Assembly (NCBI GenBank): GCA_951812925.1
Contig: OX638368.1
Coordinates: forward strand, 120,613,309-120,677,308
Length of the DNA: 64,000 nucleotides
DNA from: Calliopum simillimum
Taxonomy: Eukaryota > Arthropoda > Insecta > Diptera > Lauxaniidae
Reading direction: 5' to 3'
This document shows, piece by piece, positions 1 to 11,178 of the stretch (position 1 is the stretch's first letter; every line of letters begins with the position of its first letter). Under the pieces are notes generated by a model. That model saw only the letters and a list, made by a program, of their open reading frames with translations, had not been told where the DNA came from and ran no database searches. The position numbers and the translations under genes were made by a program.

Positions 1-214
1 CACTAGCTCCCCCTCCCCTACATACATTAATTTGTACAAGATTAAGCTTGAACTGAATCTATCATGCAAAATGTATCACTCTTTGTACAGCAGTTTTTGA
101 CATCTAAAAAATCATTTTCAAAGTTCTAAAGGTTAAGAGCATGTTTTGTTCACTAGTTTTATTTACTTATTTAAATTAATGGATCATATATATTGACTCT
201 TTAATTAAAAAGTG

Positions 215-771
215 CAAAAAATTGTGTAGAAACCAATCTGGATTTGATCTCGATAGCTTTTTTGATGAGTTCAGGGTCGCTGATTCCGAATCTGGCAACT
301 GTTTATTCCAAAACGCCTAAGATCCGAGTTATCCTTAATTTAAAGTACAGTAAACGCTATTTTCAGACTTATGGCATACATCCAGGAAGTAGTGTAGTTA
401 ACTTTTGCCAACAGCATCGAATAGCCCTAAGCCTTTACTTAAACCATACCTTATAACTTTTTCATTACATGCATCATCCATTAAAGTAAAAGCATCGAAA
501 ATCCATGCAAAGGACTTCATTGAATTTGAATGGAGTTAAGATACTTTTACTTCAATAGATGATACCTAGGAAAGTAATGATCCAATTGAATAAGTTAAAG
601 TTATAGTTTGAGGAAGATACTCAAGGCTATTTGATGCGGTTGGCAAAGTGAACTGCGCTACTTCCTGCATATACGCCATATGTCCGGAAAAAGATAACTC
701 GGATCTCAGCTTCAGCGACACTGAAAAAGTAGAAAAAAAAAAAACGAGATGCAAGTTGCACAGTGTTATCG
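215..771. repeat. Hairpin family A, copy 1 (foldback repeat)
   Basis: The left arm (from about 250, reading gtcgctgattccgaatctgg) returns as its reverse complement on the right (cggatctcagcttcagcgac, near 700-720), and the arms stay complementary towards a centre near 530. The outer end ttgcacagtgtta near 760 also ends copy 2. Related copies lie at 6833-7437 and 44148-44640, with a fragment at 58355-58560. No protein-coding capacity is seen, so this is likely a non-autonomous foldback element. Boundaries are approximate. Confidence 0.7.
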
Positions 772-954
772 TTCGGCAATGACAGCGCACTTTTAGAGGC
801 GTGTTATCGCTCCTAAAAAAATATATTGAATTCACAAGGATCGAAACCCCCGACTTCCGCTTTATTAGTTAGGCGGCGCTGAAGTTAAAAAAAGAACCGA
901 GTTAATCGTCAAATGCCAAGTGCTATACTTAACTCTACATATACTGCAACAGGT

Positions 955-1400
955 CATTCAATAAGTCCGTAGGATAAGTAAGAAAAAAACAAAATTTTGA
1001 CAAAACTCGATTTTATTATTCAACATAGTTGCCCTCGAGAGCGATACAACGAGTATAGCGATTTTTCAACTTTTCGATACCACTTTTATATTAAGATTTC
1101 TCTTTTTCGTCAAAATAGGCCTCAGCTGACAGTTTTTTGGATTCTGGTGTGTAAAAGTGAAGCCATGTTTCATCAATTGTCACATATCGACGATAGAATT
1201 CGATTTTATTGCGGTTTAACAGCGGTTTAACACTCCTCTGAAGCATCAATTCGTTTTTGTTTTGGTCGACTGTGAGCTCACGCAGCAGACACTTTGCAAA
1301 GAGCTTTTGCATACCCAAATTGCAAAATGCATATTCAAAATTCGACCACAAAAGTATTAAATAATTTTGGTACTTTTTGGACACTTTTAGTACTTCTCTT
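955..1400 (-). mobile_element. Mariner transposase remnant with internal deletion
   Basis: Minus-strand translation gives a mariner stretch with the catalytic-region signature VTIDETWLHFYTPES (about 1140-1200). It is followed almost at once by a mariner-like C-terminus (SGIEKLKNRYTRCIALEGNY, about 1020-1085). The segment between, which would carry the HDNARPH and SPDL motifs with the other catalytic aspartates, is missing. The left edge (cattcaataagtccg) resembles an irritans-type mariner end. The copy is dead: it is deleted and has stops. Subfamily placement is inference. Confidence 0.8.
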
Positions 1401-1771
1401 TTGGTACAAAATAGAAAAGCTCATTTATCATCCCTGGTATAATTCAAGCGAAATATAAACAAAACAAAAAACATGAAGTTAGTGCTATACTTTTTGTCTT
1501 TCTCTTTGTGCTTTATCCTTTTTTCATCTCTGTGTGACCGTGCATTTTGTTGTTGTTAATATTGAAAAATTAAAATTTAATTTAATCTGGTTTAAAGTCA
1601 AAATATTAACTTAATTTTAACTTTGTTGTTTTTGACACCTTTTGCTAAAAACTAAGCTTTAATGGTTTAAAGTGTTCTACAAATATGTAATTTGGATATC
1701 ATTTCATACTAAAATAAAAGAAGTATAACAAAATTTATAACACTTACATATTTTCTTTCCTATTTTCCTAG

Positions 1772-4700
1772 ACATTCCGATAAGTTGAATAAAAATACCA
1801 CCTGCGGATATAAAAGCGCACCTGAGGATCATTCGCATGATCATCATAATGATGAAATAGACTGGAACAAACTTGCTGCTGGTAGCATTCCACTTTCAAA
1901 CCACATCGATAGTTCGGAATTTAATCGTATCTTGCGAGTAAGTTTTTCTTATCCATACAAAGTCTAAGATGACACGCATTTATTTCATCTTTTCAGTACA
2001 AACGTTCTTATGATGACAACAATGTGATACGTGGTCCATTTAATGCCAACAAACACTCTTCATATGTGGAGCTGGTTATTGTTGTTGACAATAAAGTTTA
2101 TAAATCTTTTGGTGAGAATATGAAAAAGGTTCACAATCATTGTAAGGACTTAGCAAATATCATAAATGCTGTAAGTTAACTCAGAGATATATGTACTCAC
2201 CATTTAGTAAGTCCAATACTATATTTGGAATTTTTTTTTTTTTTGTTGTTTTTCATAATAGCTTTATGTTCCTTTAAATATTTTTGTTGCACTGGTTGGT
2301 GTTGTCATCTGGAATGAATCGAACGAAATTGAATTTTCTAGCGATGGAGATGTGACACTACGAAATTTTCTTAATTATCGACGCACAAAATTGGTGCTTG
2401 ATCATCCGAACGATAATGCGCAACTGCTGACTAAAGATCAGTTTAATGGCGGCGTAGTGGGTGAGTTGAATTAATTGTTTTTACGAAAGACATGATTTTC
2501 ATTCGCTTTTGTCCCCTTCAGGTAAAGCTCTCAAAGGACCAATTTGCACGCATGAATACTCCGGTGGTGTATCAATGGAACATAGTCAAATAATTGCTGT
2601 GGTAGCCACAACTATGGCGCATGAAATGGGTCACAATTTCGGCATGGAGCATGATTCCACAGACTGCAAGTGCCAAGATGAGAAATGCATTATGTCTGCG
2701 TCGAGTACCTCCGTAACGCCTGTTCATTGGAGTAGCTGTAGTATTGATCAATTAAATATCGCCTTTTCGCGTGGCATGAATTATTGTCTACGTAACAAAC
2801 CGACAAAACTCTTCGACTCACCGCAATGTGGTAATGGTTTTGTTGAACCTGGAGAGCAGTGCGATTGTGGATTACCCAGTTACTGTGAGAATACTTGTTG
2901 CGATCCATACACATGCATGTTGCATACAAATGCCTCTTGTGCCACCGGAGAATGCTGTGATTTGAGTACTTGTCGTCCAAAAGTTGCGGGTACCGAATGT
3001 CGCAGCATAGAAAACGAATGTGATTTACCCGAGTACTGTACTGGTGAATCCGAATACTGTCCCGCCGATGTATTTAAACGTGATACAGTGATATGTGATA
3101 AAGGCAATGCCTACTGCTATCAGGGCAATTGTCGCTCACATTCTAATCAGTGCCGCATACTTTGGGGTTCTACTGGCAAGAGTTCTGAACCTTGTTACCG
3201 TAAGAAAAATATTGAAGGAAAGCGTGGTGGCAACTGCGGTTATAATCGTCTCAATAATACTTTTATACCATGCCAAATCGAAGATGTCGCTTGCGGTATG
3301 TTACATTGTCAACATCTTAATGAGCGGCTTGAATTTGGCATGGAATCGGCTGCTGTATTGTCACATTCATTCATCAGTCATGATAACCAAATTGTGCCAT
3401 GTCGCACAGCGTTGGTTGATTTGGGGCTGCAGAGCACTGACCCGGGATTAACGCCGAATGGTGCTAAATGTGGCGATGATAAAATGTGCGTTAATCAAAA
3501 ATGTCTGACAGTGACACAGGTGCGTGCTAATGGTTGGGGCAAAGAATGCCCAGAGGATTGTAATGGCAATGGCGTTTGCAATAGCAAAGGAAATTGTCAT
3601 TGTGATATAGGTTATACAGGTGCTAATTGCCTAGGACCTGGCCCAGGTGGATCTGTAGATAGTGGACCAGCAACCAATCCAAATAGTGAGTTCTTGTATA
3701 TTTATGTAAACTTGAGGTTTTTTATTACAATTTTTTCTTCTTTTCTCCCCAGGTCACGATGCCTTCCAGCGTTTCATGTACATTTTCTTCTTCGCCGTGA
3801 TACCCTTGATGGCTGCCTTCTGTTACGCTATGTATTATTGCCGTAGTCATCCATTCTTTATGGGCGGCAAGTTGGCTGAGAATATGTATGTACAAACACC
3901 TAAATCTGTGTGCACTTTTAGCACAACCTCTCGATCTTCATCATCTTCTGCTACTTCTTACTCTAGTTCAATTTGTTCCAAAAATATAACATGTCCCTCA
4001 CAACAAAATGCACGTTCGAATGTAGCTAATCCAACATTTCTGTTCAAGAGTAAAAGTAATTGTGACATTAATTCAACTAAAACACCAAAAACAACATTAA
4101 CTATAACACGAACACCATCATTATCATTATCAGACAAGACTACAAAATATACTACCTCCTCCAAGTCCAACTTTTTATATAACAACATTAAAAACACTTC
4201 AAATAAAAGCAACAATAATAACACCAATACTTTAAGCAAACGAAAACTCGAAATAACCGATATAAGGCTGCATTCAACCACTAATCCGCACGCCTTAGCC
4301 GATACCACCGAGTATAAACTCAATAAGCAGAATGGGTGCGTCTATCAGCTGGAAGAGAAGCATCCGAATGTTGGCATGCCGGCTCAAAAACAGCCATGAT
4401 AGATGTGCTAACTGCTTGAGAATGACAATTATTTTGCCTTAAATGCTGCATGACACAAACTGCCAACATTTTTATGATTTAATATTATAGATTGACTGTC
4501 TTAATGTGTTCATTGGTGTATTTGATTTATTATGTGCAATACTTTTTTATGTTATGCATGTTATTTTTTATTGTAATTTTTATGATTTTATTTTGCACTT
4601 TTAATTTTGTGTTATTTTTTAAGCTTTTTTGTTTATATTTTTATTGTATTTGGAATGTCTTACAAATAATGTTTTGGGTTGTGGTATTAGTTTGTAACAG

Positions 4701-7700
4701 TTTGCTTAATTTTTTTATATGTACTTCTTTCAATATGTAACCATATAAATGTGTATATAAATGTTCCTTAATATATGTGTATTAATAAGTATATAAATTT
4801 ATTGTTAGTGAGAATTTGTGCATTTTTAAATTTTTAGTTTTAATACCAAAATTTTAAAACAGTAAAGTTTTTACAAATACATACCTTAAAAACTACTTGT
4901 GTACAGGGTGTACTGCAAATCAAAAACCTTTAAAATATATAATCACGCTTATTAATGTAGCCGTGTGACGACTACCACGTTAATCGCATTACTTTTGATA
5001 CGATAAAACTTTATACTCGTACTACTGTACTGCAAGAAGATTTGATTTCGACTATAATGGCCCATGAAAAAGGTAGCAATGGACATAATTGATTTCTAAA
5101 GATCCTACCTTCTAATTCATCCATGCATCCATGGGCAGCACTGAAATTGGAATAAAATTTGCCAAATAGCTATATCTTAAAAAATTGCTCGAACAGTGAA
5201 GCGAAGAATATTTTGATATGCATAACAAATTTCATCCATATACTCAGAACAGTTGCAGAGATATGACGAATGTTGTTTTTAAGGGGCGTGGCAACACCCA
5301 TTTTTCTAATGTGTGCTTATTTGACTAAGTCCTCCTGTGTGCCAAATTTTATTCCTATGCGTCAAACAGTTTCTGAGATATGTCGAATTTTAATTATTAG
5401 GGGTGTGGCACCGCCCATTTTGCTATTGTGTGTTATTTGGCTTAGTGCCCTTTACATATGTGCCAAATTTCATTGCTATCCCTCTTAGAAAAACGAAACG
5501 AAAACGTAACGCCGGCGAAGTCTATAAGTCATACAAGACTTCGCAAACGTACCGCTTTGGAGATACGAAAGGGAACCGTAAACGTAAATGTTAGAATAAG
5601 AACAGTATAATTAAAAACTTAGTAATTTCAATGTGTTGGTACTACGTTTAGAGCTCGCAAAATAGTAAAGTTTACGTAACATTCAAATGGTTCGCTTTTG
5701 CTTCGCTAAAATCGGATCGCTTACGAACTGTTTTAAATAAAAGATTGCATTTTTAATTTGATAATAATGTATATTAAATTTTTATCATATTTAACTATTT
5801 CATTTATATTACACTAGATTTACTATCACAGTTTTCAATATCCATTTCTTTTATACACTGTTATGAATATCCACCACTTTATTCATCCGATGGCATCAGA
5901 ATTGTGGATTATGTTACGTCTAACTTCGATGCAGTATCTTCACGAGTAGTGATTGGCTTTGAATTAGGAGTGTTGGTCTCACCCATGATCACATGTCCAG
6001 TTTTCATATTTGAGCCATCCCACATAATTTAAACTAATGGACAAGAACCCGTGTAATTGGTCAAACCGGGAAAAATATGACGAGCAGACAAATCAGTTTA
6101 GTGCATCACAAGTAATTCCTTTATTGCCCAGATTGATTTCAGGGCCACCAGCTTGAAGACCTTCTCCTCCAAGCGTTGGATAATCTTACCGACAAATTCA
6201 CGTTGAAAGCCATTGGACTTTAATCATGATGAAAGTATGCTCCTGGTTTGCGGCCACATTGTAAACTAGAACGTTGTGATGAGCCAAATGTATACATTCC
6301 AGAAAGAATTAATTAAAAATTCAAACAGAAAAAATTTTGACAAATAAAATTAAATATTGTTTGTTTACACATTCAATGCATGCATGTGTTAGTGAAATTG
6401 CAGTTCGTAAGCGATTCGCTTTCGGTACGCGATTTGCGAACCGTAAATTTTTCTTAGAGGGATGCGAATAAAATTTTGTGATATGCCGAATTTTTTTAGG
6501 GGCGTGGCACCGCCCATTTTTCTCGCCGATGACCTTCCCCTGATCTATATTAACATACTGTGAAAACTTAATCGAAATTGGTCTAGTCGATTTCGAGTCC
6601 ATAAAAACCGAACACACAAACTTTAATATTTACCTATAGTAAGGGGGTTATAGTTAATAAGTATTCGCCGTGCGTTCTCAATTGCAGTCTGAGAAAAATT
6701 TTCCAGGAATATTCATTCATGATAACCATAAAGTCTAAAAATATGCAGGATTGGTCAACCACAGGATAGGCGATCTGCTGTGGTAATCATTGGTTGAACT
6801 TGAAAAACCTTGATTTAATATTGGTTGTAATTACCACACAGTGCAACAAATTGAGAGGAAACTAATCGGAATTCGATCTCGATAACTTTTTTCTGGCGAA
6901 TTCAGGGACGCTGATTCTGATTCTGGTAACCGCTTTTGCCTATCAGGTCCGAGGTTCGAGTTATCCTTGATTTAAAGTACAGAAAACGTTATTTTCAGAC
7001 ATATGGTGAACATTCAGGTAGTAGTGAAGTTCACTTCTGCCAACGGCATCGAATAGCCCTAAGTTTTCTCCTTAAATCATTCCTTTAACTTTTTCAATTG
7101 GATCACTACTTTCCTGAATAACTTCCATTGAAATAAAGGTATCGAAAATCCATTTGGGTTACATTAAATGTGTATGGAGTTGAGATACCTTTACTTCAAT
7201 GGGCAATATATCAGAAAGTAATGTTTAAGTTTAAAAGTATGGTTTAAGTAGGAAGTTTAAGGCTAATCGATGCTCTTGGTAAAAGTGAACTGCACTACTT
7301 CCTGGATGTACGCCATATGTCTGAAAATAGCGTTTTCTGCACATGAAATCAAACATAACTCGGAACTCAGCGACCCTGAATTAGTCAAAAAAAGTTATCG
7401 AAATTGGGTTCAGATTTTTCCGTTGCACAGTGTTATTGTTGTTAAATCTAAAAAAAAAAGACGATTTAAAGTTGCATATAATTTACGATGATACCGAATG
7501 GTAATGGATTAGTAGATGCCGTAAATCGATTTCAATTGCGACTATGATGATAAGGGTGAATATGTGTAAAGACTTTTTTATTTTTAGTAGTACGAATATA
7601 CATAGTTTTGAAAAGGAAACATTTTTTTGATTGAGTTAAATAACGAATGTCAAAATGTAAGAAATCAGCACATTCTTCAAAAGCATAGTTTTTGGTGCTT

Positions 7701-10197
7701 AGTCATAATGAATCTTCCCAGTTAAAAACTATATGTTCAAATTGAAAGAAACAATAGTTTTCATAGATTTAATTAAATTTACATACTCGTATTACCTCAT
7801 TGTCACCTTTAACAAGCAAATTTAAGTTTTGTTTTATGTTGATTTATTATATTATGGATATTCTCTATGATGTATTGTAAACATTTTTTTTAAATAAAAT
7901 ATTTAACTCAAAGGTGCTGGTTTTTAGATTTTTTGTTTTTTTAGATTGTACTGCATGTTTCCTAATATTTGTTTTGTGTTCTTAGTTTTAAATTTTAAAA
8001 AAAAATGAGCATTCTTATTTACATTTTCAGCTTACGTTTGTAAAAGATCGCCTAAAACTATGCATTAGGATATGAGAACGTTTTCATTATAGAATAAACG
8101 CTAAATTTGTTACATTTTCTATTGCATACTTTTAAGCTTTCATTTCCTTTCGTTCGCAATAAAAAAAAATTTCAAATTTCCGTTTTCTATATTCAATTTT
8201 CCCATGTTTCTTGCAAACAAAAATATATTTATTTAAAACATTTTCTTTCTTGCAGCATTAAATCTGCTGGTGGTAGTTCCAAGCAACCTGCACAACGTCA
8301 TCACAATGCCACATCACCACAAAACGGTAGCCTACCAAAATCAACACCCAGCAGCACTGATGACATGAATTCGGCTTTGTTGAAGTCACCTAGCGACTCG
8401 AATGATGCAGTCATGACAAATGGCATGTTTGGTAAATTTAAGGGCTTTACTTTGCGCCCACTTAACGACACCAGTACGCCTGGCACTAATTTAGTTGGTC
8501 CTAATGTTGCATTTGTACATCCAGTTAGTAAAACGGTACACGATAATACAATGAATGGCGGTGTACCTCAACGTTTGGCGCCACCACCACCCGTGCACAA
8601 AACACCACTGACAGAACTGGCGGCTAAACAAAACGGAACCTTGGGACGTAAAGCACCACTTCCACCTGCGCATGGTGCACCAGCTTTACCACCACCTAAT
8701 CCAGGTTCGCAAGCACGTCCCATCATCTCGATGCCCGTATTGGATTCATCTACCTGTCTACATGCAAATTCCAAAGATCTCACTTTGCCGCTTAAGTCGA
8801 TGTCTGGTGAAATTTCACCCACACGAAGTGCTCCCACGGTGCCGCATTCTGCTGATTCTGGTTTTGGCACATTAAAACCAGCACCAGCACCACCTGTACC
8901 ACTGCATGTGGACGCTAAGTTAAATGTTAAGCGTGATGGCACCATACGACGTATTGCATCGTTTCTCAAAAAAGAAGATAAACATCCGGTAAAGGAGAAA
9001 ACCTACATCGATCGTGAAAAACTTAAAAATATAGAAATTTCTGCACCTATGCCTGTCGTGGACACTTCAAATTCAGATTCAGAACAATTGGAAGAGACGA
9101 AAAATCTTGTGAAACGCGCACAGTCGATGCGTTCGCCCACCAAAAAGACGAACATCCAATCATTCGGTTCAATGCGTAGCCCACCTGGCAACGCACGTCC
9201 CAAAAGCATAGTTGGTTCAACACGTCCAAAATCGCCACCACCACGTCCACCGCCTTTAAAGAAAACTAACTCCACCACATCATCTGGCTATCAAATGCCA
9301 GTGGCTACAGCAAAATCAACTGTTGAGAATAGCTATGATGATTGTGAATTCATAGAGCAGCCACTCCGCAGTGTTGGTGAGGGTAATGAGTCGCCGGCGG
9401 TCGTTGGCGATAACATTTACTCAGTCATTGAGGAAATTCCACCTGCCGCGCAAACGTTAAAGCGCAGCGATTTGGTCAGTGTCTGTAGTGTAGGCAGCAC
9501 AACTGGTAATAGTAGTGACATGGGTCTACTGAGTGAAATTGTCAACGAAATTGAAAAACGCAATGGTGACTCCATTTACAATGCATCAACATTGTCACAA
9601 AAGTCATCGATTACAGCTAAAGAGGAGCCTAAGTCACCGCCTGCTGCTGTCACAGAAATAGAATCAACTTCAAAACCAAGTGCTGCTGCTAATTCTGGAT
9701 ATTTGCGTCCTACACCTGTGAATGCGCCTATTGCACGTGTTGCACCAACACGATCCGATCTCTCGCCTACAACGGCCTTCTCTAGCTTCAAACCGCCACC
9801 AACATCGGCTGCCGCATCAACGCATCAAAGTCGCTTTGGTGGCGGTGCAGCAGCAACAAGAGCAAAATCATTTAATAAATCACCAACACCTCCAACAACG
9901 ACAACAAAAACACTGCCAACTACAACAATAACTGGTGCTGCACCTACACAAAAACCAAAACCACTCACCTCCAAGCCGAGCAATGCTACAGCTACGCGTA
10001 GCAACTCGAACGTTGCTGGTAGTCGTTTAGGTCGTGCACCGCAAACGACAACGACCAACAGTAAATTTAGCTCTTCGAAAACTCCAGCGTCGCGTCCAGT
10101 GCCGGTTGTTAAGTCCACAAATATTGCATCGTTACAGCAACGTTTCGAGGGTAGCGGCGATGGCGGAAGTACGCCGGCGAATACAGCGCGTAAATAG
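1772..10197 (+). CDS. Meltrin: Meltrin-type ADAM metalloprotease (ADAM12/19-like), 5'-partial
   Basis: Membrane-anchored zinc protease that sheds ectodomains and binds integrins. Exons: 1772-1937, 1997-2170, 2262-2460, 2522-3685, 3753-3885, 8256-10197; phases match and give about 1,258 residues to TAG at 10195. Domains in order: end of the propeptide with a cysteine-switch candidate NTTCG (Cys at 1803); furin site RYKR split across the first junction; catalytic domain opening YVELVIVVDN; zinc site HEMGHNFGMEHD (2620-2655) and Met-turn CIMSAS (about 2690); disintegrin domain with loop ENECDLPEYC; Cys-rich region; EGF-like repeat (about 3555-3630); transmembrane helix (3776-3840). The roughly 650-residue tail is rich in Pro, Ser and Thr with SH3-ligand-like runs such as KAPLPPAHGAPALPPPNP and PPPRPPPLKK. 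All protease residues are present, so it should be active. GGSVDSGP before the membrane resembles the meltrin group rather than Kuzbanian or TACE. The last intron (3886-8255) carries repeats. Confidence 0.95.
3753..4399 (+). CDS. Meltrin: Alternative terminal exon of the ADAM gene (second cytoplasmic tail)
   Basis: The transmembrane exon starts at 3753 and has a consensus donor (gtatgt at 3886) that joins in phase to the proline-rich exon at 8256. If that donor is skipped, the frame stays open for another 171 codons to TGA at 4397-4399. The extension is Ser/Thr/Asn-rich and low in proline (SRSSSSSATSYSSS near its start, ending NVGMPAQKQP). That gives a short-tail isoform of quite different composition, without the SH3 motifs. 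An open run of this length in AT-rich DNA is unlikely by chance but not impossible. No canonical AATAAA was spotted in the 400 bases after the stop. Expression is inferred, not seen. Confidence 0.55.
4400..5239 (+). other. Intron or 3' UTR of the short ADAM isoform; no gene seen
   Basis: T-rich sequence to about 4900 would be 3' UTR if the short isoform is made. The stretch 4905-5239 is less AT-rich but shows no recognisable coding or repeat structure. Confidence 0.4.
5480..6461. mobile_element. Non-autonomous TIR element carrying an awd fragment
   Basis: The ends are inverted: ccctcttagaaaaacg at the left and aatttttcttagaggg at the right. The sequence AT flanks both sides (5478-5479, 6462-6463), and the element interrupts a GCC repeat unit that can be rejoined cleanly. 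GC-richer subterminal blocks (for example cgttcgcttttgcttcgc-like and ttcgtaagcgattcgctttc) are unlike the AT-rich surroundings. The interior holds a minus-strand nucleoside diphosphate kinase fragment. No transposase is encoded, so movement would need a partner. Superfamily is unresolved. Confidence 0.65.
5886..6257 (-). pseudogene. awd: Nucleoside diphosphate kinase (awd) pseudogene fragment
   Basis: NDPK transfers gamma-phosphates between nucleotides. Minus-strand translation from 6257 gives VAANQEHTFIMIK, matching the NDPK N-terminus with the initiator ATG changed to GTG. After a small frame change come GKIIQRLEEKVFKLVALK, TDLSARHIFPGLTNY, a degraded KTGHVIMGETN block and, after another shift, CIEVRRNIIHNSDA, which holds the conserved region around the catalytic histidine (RNIIHGSDA in the family). 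In-frame stops occur, for example after VMH and after CPLV. Roughly residues 1-125 of about 153 are represented, with no intron seen, so a cDNA-derived or exon-derived copy is likely. It lies wholly inside the TIR element at 5480-6461, which suggests gene capture. It cannot make an enzyme. Confidence 0.85.
6833..7437. repeat. Hairpin family A, copy 2
   Basis: Best-preserved member. The arms begin accacacagtgcaac (left) and end ttgcacagtgttat (right). Internal landmarks shared with copy 1 are gcatcgaatagccctaag, the pair 'tccattgaaataaaggtatcg' and 'gatacctttacttcaatgg', and agtgaactgcactacttcc. Arms are roughly 280 nt with a centre near 7140. It sits in the last ADAM intron, so if transcribed it could fold into a long hairpin. 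Confidence 0.75.
7438..8255 (+). other. End of the last ADAM intron; no feature seen
   Basis: AT-rich intron sequence. The only clear signal is the pyrimidine-rich acceptor ending ttctttcttgcag at 8255. Confidence 0.6.
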
Positions 10198-10284
10198 TTT
10201 TAGGTCTATAACTTTCGGTAATTAGTTTAAGATTGAGCAATTAAAGTAATTTAAACAAACAAATTTCGACTTATGTCGTTTTAG

Positions 10285-10625
10285 AAATATTGAGGGTATT
10301 CCACAAAAAGTTTAAATACATTGAAAGCTTCAGGAATTCGTAAAATTGTCCAAATCGAGTGATTCACACGAAAACCTCGTAAACTATCAATATTTGTTTT
10401 GACTTTGACAGTTTTTGCGAGTTACTGAGGTTCTCGAGATACTTATGTATAAGTATTGTGGAAAATACTCATTTAGGGTATTACTTAAAACGAGTAAGTG
10501 CCTCGAAAACCTCGCAAACTCGTAATAGTTGTCAAAATCAATACAAATGTTGACACTTTTATAAGTTACGAGGAGTTGGAGGCATTAATACGTCTTAAGG
10601 AATATCCCAATCGTATTCAAAACTG
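10285..10625. repeat. Imperfect inverted repeat in the ADAM 3' region
   Basis: 'gagggtattccacaaaaag' near 10291 is roughly mirrored by 'aaggaatatcccaatc' near 10610. Internal pieces 'cgaaaacctcgtaaac' and 'cgaaaacctcgcaaac' are also repeated. This is a degenerate foldback element or local duplication. Confidence 0.45.
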
Positions 10626-10694
10626 TATCCTATGTTTGCCCCTTATAATAGGGCGTTTACATTAATCTAGATCAACTCGTATGCTAAGTTTGTA

Positions 10695-10804
10695 AATAAA
10701 TTTTTGTATGCTCTAAATTTTGACACGCTTTCAACCTATGTATACACGTATGTTTGCAAACATACTTGCATAATTGGATCTGCTTAAATATAGAAACCAA
10801 TAAA
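10695..10804 (+). other. Meltrin: Candidate polyadenylation signals of the ADAM gene
   Basis: AATAAA occurs at 10695-10700 and 10799-10804, about 500-600 nt after the stop. Other AATAAA hexamers occur around 13850-13870, so a much longer 3' UTR cannot be excluded. Confidence 0.4.
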
Positions 10805-11016
10805 TCTGCGAGTCAATCTAGATTGAGTTAATAAAAGTTGATGCGCTATTATAAGTTTCTTATTTTCGAAATTTATTAAAATATTTTATAATTAAAACAC
10901 ATATTTATTTTTCTATATTTTATTTTAAAATTTTTTATATGAGCTCTGTGTTAACACAGTTCTTCTAAAACGATTTTTTGTGCTATTTTCTTTTAATTTT
11001 GTTTTACTTTTTTCAT

Positions 11017-11178
11017 AGTGCAATATTACAAGAAGTGGATCTGCCCTACGGGCACTTGGAGTTTGTTGGCACGCGGAGGGAAGCGGTGCGAAAACGAAAA
11101 GCATCGCTTCACAACGCTTGCCTACAAACTCGGTGAGTGCCCTACGGGCATATGCTCTCCGTGTAATATTGCACATAA
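11017..11178. repeat. Short inverted repeat, GC-richer than surroundings
   Basis: 'gtgcaatattacaag' at the left is the reverse complement of the right end 'tgtaatattgcac'. Inside, 'gccctacgggcac' and 'gtgccctacgggca', and 'gagtttgttggca' and 'tgcctacaaactc', also pair. It is a 160-nt MITE-like foldback unit. Confidence 0.55.

Larger units (their letters stand above)
1..1771 (+). other. Left-edge intron of the ADAM gene
   Basis: No exon is recognisable before the splice acceptor at 1770-1771, so this stretch is read as intron; the signal peptide and most of the propeptide must lie left of the window. It holds a hairpin family A copy (215-771) and a mariner remnant (955-1400). Nothing is recognised in 1-214, 772-954 or 1401-1765 apart from AT-rich sequence. 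Confidence 0.6.
5240..6640 (+). repeat. GCC dispersed repeat, interrupted by a TIR element
   Basis: Two units (about 5243-5365 and 5366-5477) carry 'gagatatg..gaatt', then a short spacer and 'ggggcgtggcaacaccca' or 'gtggcaccgcccattt'. The repeat resumes at 6464 with ggggcgtggcaccgcccatt and ends near 6625 in 'gaacacacaaacttt'. Related copies lie at 19360-19588, 26690-26949 with 27836-27960, about 38810-38990, and (reversed) 59975-60280. This is a degenerate, short-tandem dispersed repeat with no coding capacity; it serves here as target DNA for other insertions. Confidence 0.7.

Noticed and set aside
4492..4740. 82-codon frame after the short ADAM tail
   Set aside because: Poly-T driven hydrophobic reading typical of UTR; no start context or homology.
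6940..6975. tRNA T-loop-like ggttcgagttatcc
   Set aside because: No acceptor or anticodon arms around it; it is part of hairpin family A.
8301..10118. Several long open frames on the minus strand and in other frames over the ADAM tail exon
   Set aside because: They are shadows of the Pro/Ser/Thr-rich plus-strand frame, which is fixed by splice phase and shows SH3-ligand motifs; the shadows have no domains.
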